Position numbers and translations under genes: made by a program. The notes under the pieces were generated by a model. It did not search any database, was not told the DNA's origin, and saw only the letters and a program-made list of their open reading frames with translations. Positions 1 through 7,758 of a DNA stretch of 64,000 nucleotides are shown here, piece by piece. Within the stretch, counting starts at the first letter, position 1. The number at the start of each line of letters is the position of its first letter. This stretch comes from Massilia sp. METH4 (lineage in GTDB: Bacteria; Pseudomonadota; Gammaproteobacteria; Burkholderiales; Burkholderiaceae_D), in contig NZ_CP146614.1 of assembly GCF_037094685.1 (NCBI RefSeq), positions 1-64,000 on the forward strand, written 5' to 3'.

Positions 1-304
1 CCTTGATCGCCAGGTTGTTGCTTTCGGTGGCGCCGGAGGTCCAGATGATTTCACGCGGATCGGCATTGATCAGCGCCGCCACGTGGCCGCGCGCCTCTTC
101 CACGGCCGCTTCCGCCGTCCAGCCGTACATGTGGCTGCGCGACGCCGGGTTGCCGAACTGCTCGCGCAGGTACGGGATCATCTTGTCCGCCACCCGCGGG
201 TCGATCGGCGTGGTGGCCGAATAGTCCATGTAGATCGGGAAGTGCGGCGCGGTCTTGAAATCGACCGGTGCAACCTTGGGGACGTTTTTTTCAGGGGCGT
301 TCAT
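1..304 (-). CDS. iscS: Cysteine desulfurase IscS (N-terminal part, runs off the window)
   Basis: PLP-dependent cysteine desulfurase that supplies sulfur for Fe-S cluster assembly in the cytoplasm. Only about the first 101 residues are present. The reading starts [16 protein letters not shown] and then gives the IscS N-terminal signature [20 protein letters not shown], followed by FGNPASRSH and [14 protein letters not shown], all classic for the family. The start ATG lies 33 bp after the iscR stop, so it is co-transcribed with iscR as in other isc operons. The ORF is cut by the window edge, so the catalytic Cys and PLP-Lys cannot be seen. Confidence 0.95.
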   Translation of the reverse strand, partial: MNAPEKNVPKVAPVDFKTAPHFPIYMDYSATTPIDPRVADKMIPYLREQFGNPASRSHMYGWTAEAAVEEARGHVAALINADPREIIWTSGATESNNLAIK

Positions 305-337
305 CTTTCACTCCAATGCAGTGCGGCGTGTGTGGGT

Positions 338-820
338 TTATTTGGCCAAGGCGGCGGGCTCGTTGCGGTGCACGACCACCACGCTCTGCTCGGCATGCTT
401 CTGTTTCTGCTGGTCGACCAGGTCCTGCAGCGAGACCGAGTCGAGGTAATCGACCATCTTTTCGTTCAGCGTGGTCCACAGTTCGTGGGTCATGCAGCGG
501 GCGCCGTTGGCGTGGTCCGCGCCATGGCAGTTTTCCTTGCCACCGCACTGGGTCGCGTCCAGCGGCTCGTCGACGGCGATGATGATGTCGGCCACCGTCA
601 CCTTGTCGGCGCGGCGCGCCAGGCTGTAGCCGCCGCCCGGCCCACGGATCGATTCCACGATCTCGTGCCGGCGCAGCTTGCCGAACAACTGTTCCAGGTA
701 AGACAGCGAAATGGCTTGCCGCTGGCTGATGCCAGAGAGCGTGACGGGACCTTTGCCCTGGCGCATCGCCAGGTCGATCATCGCCGTCACGGCAAAGCGG
801 CCTTTGGTAGTCAGACGCAT
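338..820 (-). CDS. iscR: Fe-S cluster assembly transcriptional regulator IscR (Rrf2 family)
   Basis: A 160-residue Rrf2-family winged-helix regulator that senses a [2Fe-2S] cluster and controls the isc operon. It begins MRLTTKGRFAVTAMIDLA with the N-terminal winged helix, including the recognition helix SYLEQLFGKLRR and wing GPGGGYSLAR. Candidate cluster ligands are Cys92, Cys98 and Cys109 with His112. The spacing between the second and third Cys is five residues longer than in the E. coli protein as I recall it; I believe this loop is common in betaproteobacteria. It sits directly upstream of iscS. A good match to a type-1 IscR operator lies about 110 bp upstream, suggesting autoregulation. 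Confidence 0.96.
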   Translation of the reverse strand: MRLTTKGRFAVTAMIDLAMRQGKGPVTLSGISQRQAISLSYLEQLFGKLRRHEIVESIRGPGGGYSLARRADKVTVADIIIAVDEPLDATQCGGKENCHGADHANGARCMTHELWTTLNEKMVDYLDSVSLQDLVDQQKQKHAEQSVVVVHRNEPAALAK

Positions 821-931
821 ACGACCTCGATCAGCTCAAATTCTTGGTGCGTTATTGAATTCAGGTAAAATCTCGTGCTTCAGCCAATCGATCCCGCGGA
901 AACACCCTGCGGCGCATCAGACAAAACCTGA

Positions 932-956
932 TTAGTTGAACGATTTAGTCAAGTAT
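932..956 (-). promoter_or_regulatory. Putative type-1 IscR-binding site (Isc box) upstream of iscR
   Basis: Read on the plus strand, this 25-bp segment matches the published E. coli type-1 IscR consensus (ATASYYGACTRWWWYAGTCRRSTAT taken as two halves) at 22 of 25 positions. The right half TAGTCAAGTAT (946-956) is a perfect match. On the minus strand it contains TTGACT, a plausible -35 hexamer for iscR. Location and match together support autoregulation by IscR; the match was made by eye. Confidence 0.7.
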
Positions 957-1045
957 AACAGCTTCCAAAAATCCTTGCCGGGGGCGGCTTCGTTTTCGCT
1001 TGCAGGTCGCCCTGCGCCCTCGCCCCTTGCCGGTCCCGCCGAAAA

Positions 1046-1816
1046 TCACTCTCGTTGCAACAACTGCAGCGGCCCGAACAGGGCGTGCATGTCCTTGTTC
1101 GCAATGAAGCTCAGGTTGTACGGGTGCTCGGCCACCGCCTGCGGCATGGCCCGCACCGCCGGCAGCTTGTTCAATTGCTCGGCAATCTTCCCCCACAGCA
1201 CCAGCTTGGGACGCTCCGCGCGTGCCGCAAGGGCGTCGATCACGGTAGCGAAGAACGGCAGCCAGGCCTTGGCATCCTTGACGGGTGCCACGTGAGGCCG
1301 GAACACCAGCGAGGCGTTCAATAACAGGAAGCCGTGTCCCATCAGCCGCGCCTGCAGCTCGGCAAGCGTGCCGATGGCCGCCCCGCCGCGCGCCCGGGTG
1401 GCGCAAGCGGCCAGCGCGGTGCCGGCCGTGTCCGCCTCATGCAATTGCCCATCGGCCACCAGCAGCATCTTCATGAAGTTGCGCAGCGACGTGGCGCGGT
1501 TGACTCGCTTGGACAGGCCGCCGTCGGCCTCGTCCGACCACAGGCTGCCCACGGCCCCGTCCATGAAGCCGACACCGGTGGCACTTTCCTCGCGCGGATA
1601 CGGCCCCTCCCCCACCAGCACATAGCGCACCCGCTCGAACGGCAGCGCGAACGCGGCGAACAGGCGCAGCTCGGTGGGCAGGTAGGAATCCTCGGCCAGT
1701 GCCGGCAGGTAGGCCGGATCGGCGGCGGCGATGGCTTCCAGGCCCTTTACCAGGACGGGATGCCAGGAGGGATCGGCCTTGTCGAGGGCGGAAAGGAAAT
1801 GCTGGGGGATCGTCAT
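1046..1816 (-). CDS. Uracil-DNA glycosylase family protein with degenerate active-site motif
   Basis: A 256-residue protein collinear with family-1 uracil-DNA glycosylases (Ung). The usual water-activating motif GQDPYH is here GEGPYP (69-74), so the catalytic Asp is Gly and the following His is Pro. The Tyr is kept. The second motif HPSPLS is HPYNLS (231-236), retaining the His. The intervening segments TSLRNFMKML, GFLLLNASL and LVLWGKIAEQL match Ung by position. It may be an inactive or altered-specificity glycosylase. I chose ATG 1816; upstream in-frame codons run through the palindromic repeats at 1868-1988 and are unlikely to be coding. Confidence 0.8.
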   Translation of the reverse strand: MTIPQHFLSALDKADPSWHPVLVKGLEAIAAADPAYLPALAEDSYLPTELRLFAAFALPFERVRYVLVGEGPYPREESATGVGFMDGAVGSLWSDEADGGLSKRVNRATSLRNFMKMLLVADGQLHEADTAGTALAACATRARGGAAIGTLAELQARLMGHGFLLLNASLVFRPHVAPVKDAKAWLPFFATVIDALAARAERPKLVLWGKIAEQLNKLPAVRAMPQAVAEHPYNLSFIANKDMHALFGPLQLLQRE

Positions 1817-1867
1817 GGCGCGGCGGGAAGGCAAAGGGCCGGATTTTACCGCAGCGCCCCGCCAGCG

Positions 1868-1988
1868 TTGCCTCGAAAATGGGGACAGACCCCATTTTTG
1901 AGGCAATAGTTGCCAGGAAATGGGGTACGTCCCCATTTTGAGGCAATAGTTGCCTGAAAAATGGGGTACGTCCCCATTTTTCAGGCAA
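1868..1988. repeat. Three tandem palindromic (REP-like) units
   Basis: Three copies of a roughly 40-bp palindromic unit lie head to tail, at 1868-1906, 1910-1946 and 1950-1988. The third has perfect 17-bp arms, TTGCCTGAAAAATGGGG and its complement, around the loop TACGT. The first has GGGGACAGACCCC at its centre, the other two GGGGTACGTCCCC. They lie between the start of the UDG-like gene and the end of the 2015-2419 gene. They could form stacked hairpins in RNA on either strand. I see no ORF, T-run or transposase associated with them. Confidence 0.85.
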
Positions 1989-2014
1989 TGTTACCCGAAG
2001 GCACGAGTTCGGGT

Positions 2015-2419
2015 TTATTCAGGGCGGCCGAACAGGTCGTGGGCGTCCAGGATGGCGAAGGCGATTTCCGGGTGCGCTTCCAGGCAACGCCGGATCGCGG
2101 CGGGCACGGCCTGCCGGGTCTTGCGGCACAGGCCGGGCCGGGGCGACAACTCGATGGCGAAGCCGCGCATCGTGCGCACCTCGTTCGGGCCAGGTGTGAT
2201 CTTCAGCGTCACGCCCAGCTGTTCCTCCAGGCGCTGGCCCACCCGCATCAGCTCGCCGTAAGTGCCGATCGCCTCGATCCGCGCGAGCAGCCGCTTTTCC
2301 TCCTCTTTCGTCAGACGCAGCACGCGCAGGTCCGCCTGCGGATCGTTCTCCAGCAGTTCGCGCTTGCAGTCGCAAGCGCCGGGCGGGCATTCCTTGCGGA
2401 TCGGGAATGGCGGCGTCAT
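2015..2419 (-). CDS. Conserved hypothetical protein, Cys-rich N-terminus
   Basis: A 134-residue soluble protein with no recognised function. It starts MTPPFPIRKECPPGACDCKRELL, where three Cys within ten residues could bind a metal. A charged helix follows (LTKEEEKRLLARIEAIGTYGELMRVGQRLEEQLGV), then a C-terminal part ending in HDLFGRPE. Similar proteins with the same CPPGACDC opening occur in Burkholderiales as I recall, but none is characterised to my knowledge. The longer in-frame extension upstream of ATG 2419 has poor coding character. No signal peptide or membrane segment is visible. Confidence 0.65.
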   Translation of the reverse strand: MTPPFPIRKECPPGACDCKRELLENDPQADLRVLRLTKEEEKRLLARIEAIGTYGELMRVGQRLEEQLGVTLKITPGPNEVRTMRGFAIELSPRPGLCRKTRQAVPAAIRRCLEAHPEIAFAILDAHDLFGRPE

Positions 2420-2918
2420 GGTGTGGGTATCGATGGCGGAGGAAGTATCCTGCGCCCGCTTGGCCGTGTCAAACGCGTCGACTGTCCTCCAAGGCATGAA
2501 ATGGCCCGCACGATCCAACGCCCCAGGATGCCGGGCGCTGCCAGCCATCGTGATATGGCCGGAACCGCGGCACGGCAGCAAGCCGCGCCAGAGCTATCGT
2601 CCCGTATGAGCCAGGCCCCCTTGCAGTCGATCGATGTACCGCCGCGCCGGCGTGAAAATGACGACAGTACGCGTGCCCGACCGCCGGACGCGCCATGACG
2701 TCGCCTGCGGCGGCGAATCATGGGCACGCGCCGGCTAGGGAAGCGCTGTTGCCGATCGCTCAAGTTCTTGACCAGGCGATATCAATTGATGGATGGGGAC
2801 GCGATCATGTTGCAGCACCACCACGGATAATTTCCATAAAGAAACGCACCGAACGTGGCCGTGGTAGACTTTTTTCAGCGCCTTTTCACCAGCCACTCTC
2901 TTCCATCCAGCCTTCATC
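2420..2918. other. Intergenic region without a supported gene
   Basis: About 500 bp between the minus-strand hypothetical gene and the plus-strand diguanylate cyclase. Several overlapping ORFs exist on both strands, but all are Arg/Pro-rich frames of the kind produced by GC-rich non-coding DNA. The last 120 bp before 2919 are more AT-rich and presumably carry the cyclase promoter; I could not place a convincing -35/-10 pair. Confidence 0.5.
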
Positions 2919-4586
2919 ATGTCGATTCCGCGTCCCCTGCTGCTTGCCGGCTGCTGGCTGGTGCTGGTGTTTTCCCTCCTGCTCTCGAACACCGCGCAGG
3001 CGGGCGAACGCCGCGTGCTGGTGCTGTATTCGCTGGGGCCGGACGCCGCGTCGAATTGGCAGCGGCTGGTGCACAGCGGCCTGTACCAGGAGCTGGCCGG
3101 CCGCGGCCCCGAGAGCATGCCCGCGATGTACGAGGAACGGTTCGACGCGAGCCGGGTGGGCGCCGCGGCGGCCGGTGCCGGCATGGCACCCTACCTGGCT
3201 GCCAAGTACGCCGGTGTGGGCTTGAACGCCGTGGTGGCCGAGGGGCACGCCGCGGCCGGGTACCTGGCCGACCACCCCGAACTGTTTCCCGGCGTGCCGC
3301 GCTTCTATGTCAATCATGGGCGTCCCGGCTGGCGCCCGGCGGATGGCGCCGGAATCGATGCGGCGCCGGACTTCGCGCGCTCGGTCGGCATCGTGCCGCG
3401 CATCGCTCCGCAGGTGCGGCGCCTGATCGTGGTCGGCGACGGGAGCCCGCGCACCGGGGAGTGGATCGCCATGATCCAGGCGGCGTCGGCCCGCTACGCC
3501 GGCACGCTGTCGTTCGAATACTGGAGCGAGCGGGACTTCGACCGCCTCGCCCCCCGCCTGGCCTCGCTGGATGGGCGCAGCGCCCTGCTGCTGCTGGCCG
3601 CCGGCATGAGCGACATGGGTGGCCGGCTGGACCCGCAGGGTATCGCCCACCGCATCGTTGCCGCCAGTACGGTGCCCGTGTTCACGCACCTCGACTCATT
3701 GGTATTGCCGGGCATGGCGGGCGGCTACGTCGTCAGCGGCGAAGGCATCGGCCGGGTGATCGGCCGCATCATGCTGGGCCAGCGCACCGACGACGTGCCG
3801 CTGCAGCGCTACGTGTTCGACGTGCCCACCGCGAACCGGTACGGCCTGCGCAACCTCCCCGCCGAGGCGAAGCTGCTGAACCGCCCGGACAACGTCTGGG
3901 ACCGTTACCGCTGGCAGATCGTCGCCGGCCTCACGCTGATCGTGTTGCAGGGCGCGCTGATCTGGGCACTGGTGGCCGCGCTGCGCGCACGCCGCCGCAC
4001 GCTGGCAGCGCTGAACGACGAGCGCGACCATCTCGAAGAACGCGTCCAGCAGCGCACGGGCGAATTGCAGTGCGCGAACCGGCGCCTGGAACAGCTGGCC
4101 ACGACCGACCCGCTGACCGGCATCGCCAACCGCCGCCACATGACCGAGCGCATCGCCGCCGAGCTGGAACGCGCATGCCGCTTCCGTCATCCGCTCTCCG
4201 TGCTCATGGTGGATATCGATCTCTTCAAGCGCATCAACGACACACATGGCCATGAAACCGGCGACCGGGCCATCGTGGCGGTGGCCAACCTGCTGACCGT
4301 CTCGCTGCGCGCCATCGACACGGCGGCCCGCTTCGGCGGCGAGGAATTCGTGGTGCTGATGCCGGAGACGGAAGAAGGGGTGGCCGCGCTGGCGGCGGAG
4401 CGGCTGCGCATGGCGGCTTCCATGCTGCGCGTGCGCACCGAGGATGGCGGCGAAGTCGGCCTGACGATCAGCATCGGCGTGACCTCGCTGGTCGACGGCG
4501 ACACGCCATCGGCCTTGCTGCTGCGCTCGGACAAGGCGATGTACCGCGCCAAGCAGGCAGGCCGCGACCGGGTGGTGCGGTATTGA
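2919..4586 (+). CDS. Membrane-anchored diguanylate cyclase with periplasmic ABC-sensor-like domain
   Basis: A 555-residue cyclic-di-GMP synthase. Residues 1-28 form a signal sequence ending NTAQA. Residues 30-325 are a periplasmic domain resembling the ABC-type substrate-binding sensors found in some two-component proteins. A single membrane helix spans about 334-355, followed by a coiled coil (ERDHLEERVQQRTGELQ) and a GGDEF domain from about 393 to the end. The active-site motif is intact as GGEEF (473-477). RAID (464-467) lies five residues before it, the spacing of a product-inhibition I-site. The ligand of the sensor domain is unknown. It is monocistronic in appearance, 76 bp before chaC. 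Confidence 0.9.
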   Translation: MSIPRPLLLAGCWLVLVFSLLLSNTAQAGERRVLVLYSLGPDAASNWQRLVHSGLYQELAGRGPESMPAMYEERFDASRVGAAAAGAGMAPYLAAKYAGVGLNAVVAEGHAAAGYLADHPELFPGVPRFYVNHGRPGWRPADGAGIDAAPDFARSVGIVPRIAPQVRRLIVVGDGSPRTGEWIAMIQAASARYAGTLSFEYWSERDFDRLAPRLASLDGRSALLLLAAGMSDMGGRLDPQGIAHRIVAASTVPVFTHLDSLVLPGMAGGYVVSGEGIGRVIGRIMLGQRTDDVPLQRYVFDVPTANRYGLRNLPAEAKLLNRPDNVWDRYRWQIVAGLTLIVLQGALIWALVAALRARRRTLAALNDERDHLEERVQQRTGELQCANRRLEQLATTDPLTGIANRRHMTERIAAELERACRFRHPLSVLMVDIDLFKRINDTHGHETGDRAIVAVANLLTVSLRAIDTAARFGGEEFVVLMPETEEGVAALAAERLRMAASMLRVRTEDGGEVGLTISIGVTSLVDGDTPSALLLRSDKAMYRAKQAGRDRVVRY

Positions 4587-4662
4587 CGGTCGCCCAGCAT
4601 CCAGCCGTGCGACTTCGCCGTACAACTCTATAATGGCCATCCCGAAGCACTGACCTGCCCCG

Positions 4663-5253
4663 ATGTCGCACAACACCATCGAAATCAACCGCGCGATGTC
4701 ACGGTTCGACGGCCACCACAGCGTGTGGCTGTTTGGTTACGGTTCCCTGATCTGGAAGGCCGACTTCCCGTTCATCGAGCGACGCCCCGCCAGCATCGCG
4801 GGCTGGATGCGGCGTTTCTGGCAAGGCTCGCACGACCATCGCGGCACGCCGGACGCCCCGGGCCGCGTCGCCACGCTGGTGCCGCAGGAGGGCGCCGTTT
4901 GCCACGGCATGGCCTACCTGGTGACGCCGGAAGAATTCGCGCACCTCGACCATCGCGAAAAGAACGGCTACCTGCGGCTGCCGATCGACATCCGCTTCGA
5001 TGGCGGCGGCAGCGAGGAAGGCCTCGTCTACATCGCCCGCCACGACAATGCCGCCTACCTGGGCGAAGCTTCGGAACTGGAGATCGCGCGGCACATCGCC
5101 GCCGCGCGCGGCCCGAGCGGGCCGAATGCGGAATACCTGCTGCATCTCGCGCAGGCGCTGCGCGAGATGGGGCACGAGGATGAGCACGTGTTTGCCATCG
5201 AGCGGCACCTTTTTGCGCTCGGCGCCGCGGCGCGGCGTCAGGCCGATCGCTGA
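4663..5253 (+). CDS. chaC: Glutathione-specific gamma-glutamylcyclotransferase, ChaC family
   Basis: A 196-residue cytoplasmic enzyme that cleaves glutathione to 5-oxoproline and Cys-Gly. The family's N-terminal glycine loop is present as WLFGYGSLIWK. The predicted catalytic Glu lies in LDHREKNGYLR, and the late conserved segment is GPSGPNAEYLLHLA. Length is normal for bacterial ChaC. Its last 16 bp overlap the 3' end of the convergent membrane protein gene. The in-frame Met12 is an alternative start, but Met1 is 76 bp past the preceding stop and gives the usual length. Confidence 0.9.
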   Translation: MSHNTIEINRAMSRFDGHHSVWLFGYGSLIWKADFPFIERRPASIAGWMRRFWQGSHDHRGTPDAPGRVATLVPQEGAVCHGMAYLVTPEEFAHLDHREKNGYLRLPIDIRFDGGGSEEGLVYIARHDNAAYLGEASELEIARHIAAARGPSGPNAEYLLHLAQALREMGHEDEHVFAIERHLFALGAAARRQADR

Positions 5254-5747
5254 ACGGCAGCGGTCGCCTCACTCTGCACGGATTCCAGCCAGCGCCTGAT
5301 TTCCTTCAGGACCAGTTTGGCGCCTTCGACGCGTATCGTCGAACTGTCGCGGATGCACAACGAAACCCGGCTTTCGGGCCAGCGCTGCCAGCGCGGGCTG
5401 CCGGAACCATAGCAACGGACCGAGTCGCCGGCACCCGTTTGCACGTATCCGGTGGCAACGATGTGCTCGTGCAGGAGATCGAACATATCGGTCGCACCGA
5501 AGACCGCGTTGATGTCCATCCTGCCCGGCAACAGTGCATACAGGGGAATGCTGGCGCTGACGACCACGCACGCCACGGTGAGCGCCAGCGGTGGCGCCGG
5601 ATCCATGTGCGCCCCGATGGCAGCCAGGATCGCCAGGCCGGCCGCCACGATCGCGCCGAACATGAACAACTGGCTCTTCGACTGGACCGGCAGGAGATAA
5701 CGCCAGGCCGGGTGCAAATGTACGATAGGCGATGCAATTGACTGCAT
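5238..5747 (-). CDS. Small two-helix membrane protein, unknown function
   Basis: About 169 residues with two hydrophobic helices in tandem (LFMFGAIVAAGLAILAAIG and LALTVACVVVSASIPLYALL) separated by a short loop, then a soluble C-terminal domain of about 90 residues rich in Arg and Ser. I do not recognise the family. ATG 5747 is preferred over ATG 5753 because GAGGAG then stands at usable spacing. The 3' end overlaps that of chaC by 16 bp in convergent orientation. Confidence 0.6.
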   Translation of the reverse strand: MQSIASPIVHLHPAWRYLLPVQSKSQLFMFGAIVAAGLAILAAIGAHMDPAPPLALTVACVVVSASIPLYALLPGRMDINAVFGATDMFDLLHEHIVATGYVQTGAGDSVRCYGSGSPRWQRWPESRVSLCIRDSSTIRVEGAKLVLKEIRRWLESVQSEATAAVQRSA

Positions 5748-5853
5748 GATCATGCTCCTCACTGGTAATCCCGCCGTTCGTCGAACGGCAGGGAACCGGC
5801 ATTGGATCATGCAGCAAGGAAATAACGTTTGAGCGCCTTCAAGGGCGCGCGTG

Positions 5854-7017
5854 TTAGAACAGGCTCAGTTGCCCCATCGCCTCTGCCCGCTTCGCCTTCG
5901 CTCCCTGCGGCGGCACCACGACCGGCCGCCGGAACAGCGTGCAATCGAGCTGCTTGAAACGCGTACCGCGCCCCGCCATGCCGCAACGCTGCGTGGCTTT
6001 TTCGACACGCTGGCGTATCAGGTCGGCCCACAGCCCCTGGCCGGCCATGCGGGTGGCGAACGTGGCATCGTAATCCTTCCCACCGTGCATTTCGCGCACC
6101 CGGTTCATCACCCGCTGCGCCCGCTCGGGGAAATGCGCCTCCAGCCATTCCTTGAACAGCGGGTTGACTTCCCACGGCAGCCGCAGCACCACGTAGCTGG
6201 CTTGCACGGCGCCGGCATCGAATGCCGCCTCGATGATCTTTTCGATTTCCGGTTCCGTGACGAAGGGGATGATCGGTGCGACGGACACGCCGACGGGAAT
6301 GCCAGCCTCGGCCAACGTGCGGATGGTGCGCAGGCGCCGCTCGGGCGCCGCAGCGCGCGGTTCCAGCGTGCGGGCGATCTTCGGATCGAGCGTGGTCAGC
6401 GTGATCGACGCCGCCGCCAGCCGCTTTTCGGCCATGGGCGCAAGAATGTCGATATCGCGCTCGATCAGCGACGATTTCGTGATCAGCCCCACCGGGTGCT
6501 GGCACTCCTGCAACACCTCGAGCACGCGGCGCGTGATTTGCAATTCCCGCTCCACCGGCTGATAGGCATCGGTATTGACGCCGAGCGCAATCGGCTCGAC
6601 CGTATAACCGGGTTTCGACAGCTCGCTGCGCAGCAGATCCGGCGCGTTGACCTTCGCATACAGCTTGCTCTCGAAATCGAGCCCCGGCGACAGGCCCAGG
6701 TAGCTGTGCGAGGGCCGGGCGAAGCAATAGATGCAGCCATGCTCGCAGCCCCGATACGGGTTCAGCGACACCCCGAACGGAATATCCGGGGACTGGTTGC
6801 GCGACAGGATCGACTTCGCCGTTTCCTCGGTGACGTGGGTGCGCCAGGTGCGCGGTTCCTCGTCTTCGCGCAGCCAGCCGTCGTCGAACGCTTCGCGCAC
6901 GTTCACTTCATAGCGCCCCTGCAGGTTCGTGACCGCGCCGCGCCCTTTCAGCGCCCGCAGCGAACGGGGCATCATGATGACTTGCTCGGCCTGGGGATCG
7001 AAATTGTCTCGGTGCAT
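5854..7017 (-). CDS. PA0069-family radical SAM protein (SplB-related)
   Basis: A 387-residue radical S-adenosylmethionine enzyme. The cluster motif CxxxCxxC appears as CEHGCIYC in NPYRGCEHGCIYCFARPSH, the form typical of the PA0069 family and related to spore photoproduct lyase. Family members have no established reaction. A perfect LexA-type box lies 25 bp upstream of the start codon, implying damage-induced expression and a role in the SOS response. The C-terminus carries the conserved TLFRRPVVVPPQGAKAKRAEAMGQLSLF-type tail of this family in Betaproteobacteria. Confidence 0.9.
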   Translation of the reverse strand: MHRDNFDPQAEQVIMMPRSLRALKGRGAVTNLQGRYEVNVREAFDDGWLREDEEPRTWRTHVTEETAKSILSRNQSPDIPFGVSLNPYRGCEHGCIYCFARPSHSYLGLSPGLDFESKLYAKVNAPDLLRSELSKPGYTVEPIALGVNTDAYQPVERELQITRRVLEVLQECQHPVGLITKSSLIERDIDILAPMAEKRLAAASITLTTLDPKIARTLEPRAAAPERRLRTIRTLAEAGIPVGVSVAPIIPFVTEPEIEKIIEAAFDAGAVQASYVVLRLPWEVNPLFKEWLEAHFPERAQRVMNRVREMHGGKDYDATFATRMAGQGLWADLIRQRVEKATQRCGMAGRGTRFKQLDCTLFRRPVVVPPQGAKAKRAEAMGQLSLF

Positions 7018-7041
7018 GAAGAACTCCGCGTTTCACTATTA

Positions 7042-7057
7042 CTGTATGTATATACAG
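7042..7057 (-). promoter_or_regulatory. LexA box (SOS operator)
   Basis: CTGTATGTATATACAG is a perfect CTGT-N8-ACAG palindrome, matching the E. coli-type LexA consensus with its AT-rich centre. It lies 25 bp before the radical SAM start codon at 7017. The alternative target, the plus-strand gene starting at 7177, is 120 bp away. Confidence 0.85.
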
Positions 7058-7176
7058 TATTCTAGGCCCGTTTTCAAGGGCTTGCAACCGCCGCGCGTGC
7101 GTTGACTAGACGCCAACTGGTATGATTCGCAATTGCCCGTCCGGCACCGGTCCGGACCCCACCCTACAAGAGCAAT

Positions 7177-7758
7177 ATGACTACGACTACTCCGTCCTTC
7201 CTGGCCAGGATTCCGCTGGCGTTCAGCGCCTTCTTCAAGACGCTGGGTAATGCCGAGTTCGCCGCCCGTTACCAGAACGACCAGGTCGGCCCGGTGGCCG
7301 CGCCGCCCGCGCCTGCTCCGGCACCCGCCCCTGTTCCTGCACCCGCGCCCGCGCCTGTCGCGCCGCCGCTGCGCGAAGCCACGCCGGACGCGGCTCTGCA
7401 ACTGCTGTCGCTGCTGCAGCGCGAAGCGCGCCTGATCGACTTCACGCAGGAAAACCTGGCCGGCTACTCCGATGCCGACATCGGCGCCGCGGCGCGCGTC
7501 GTGCACGAGGGGTGCAGCAAGGTGCTGAAGGAACACTTCACGATCGAACCGGCGCGCGCCGAAGCCGAAGGCAGCCGCGTGACGCTGGAAGAAGGCTTCG
7601 ATGCCGCCGCCGTGCGCCTGACCGGCAACGTGGTGGGCAAGCCGCCGTTCAAAGGCACGCTGAGCCACCGCGGCTGGCGCGCCACCGGCGTGCGCCTGCC
7701 GAAGCTGGCCGAGGCGCACGATGCGAAGATCCTGGCGCCGGCGGAGGTGGAACTGTGA
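7177..7758 (+). CDS. DUF2760 domain-containing protein
   Basis: A 193-residue protein. Residues 1-35 are a conserved N-terminal segment (FLARIPLAFSAFFKTLGNAEFAARY), residues 40-65 a Pro-Ala linker, and the rest the DUF2760 domain with LLSLLQREARLIDFTQENLAGYSDADIGAAARVVHEGC. The function is unknown. It is the first gene of a tight operon with two Hsp70-like genes: its TGA overlaps the GTG start of the next gene. By context it is a cofactor or client-binding partner of those chaperone-like proteins. Confidence 0.85.
   Translation: MTTTTPSFLARIPLAFSAFFKTLGNAEFAARYQNDQVGPVAAPPAPAPAPAPVPAPAPAPVAPPLREATPDAALQLLSLLQREARLIDFTQENLAGYSDADIGAAARVVHEGCSKVLKEHFTIEPARAEAEGSRVTLEEGFDAAAVRLTGNVVGKPPFKGTLSHRGWRATGVRLPKLAEAHDAKILAPAEVEL

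Noticed and set aside
1817..1936. Longer start of the UDG-like gene (296 aa)
   Set aside because: The extra 40 codons read through the palindromic repeats and a Pro/Arg-rich stretch; ATG 1816 matches the family start.
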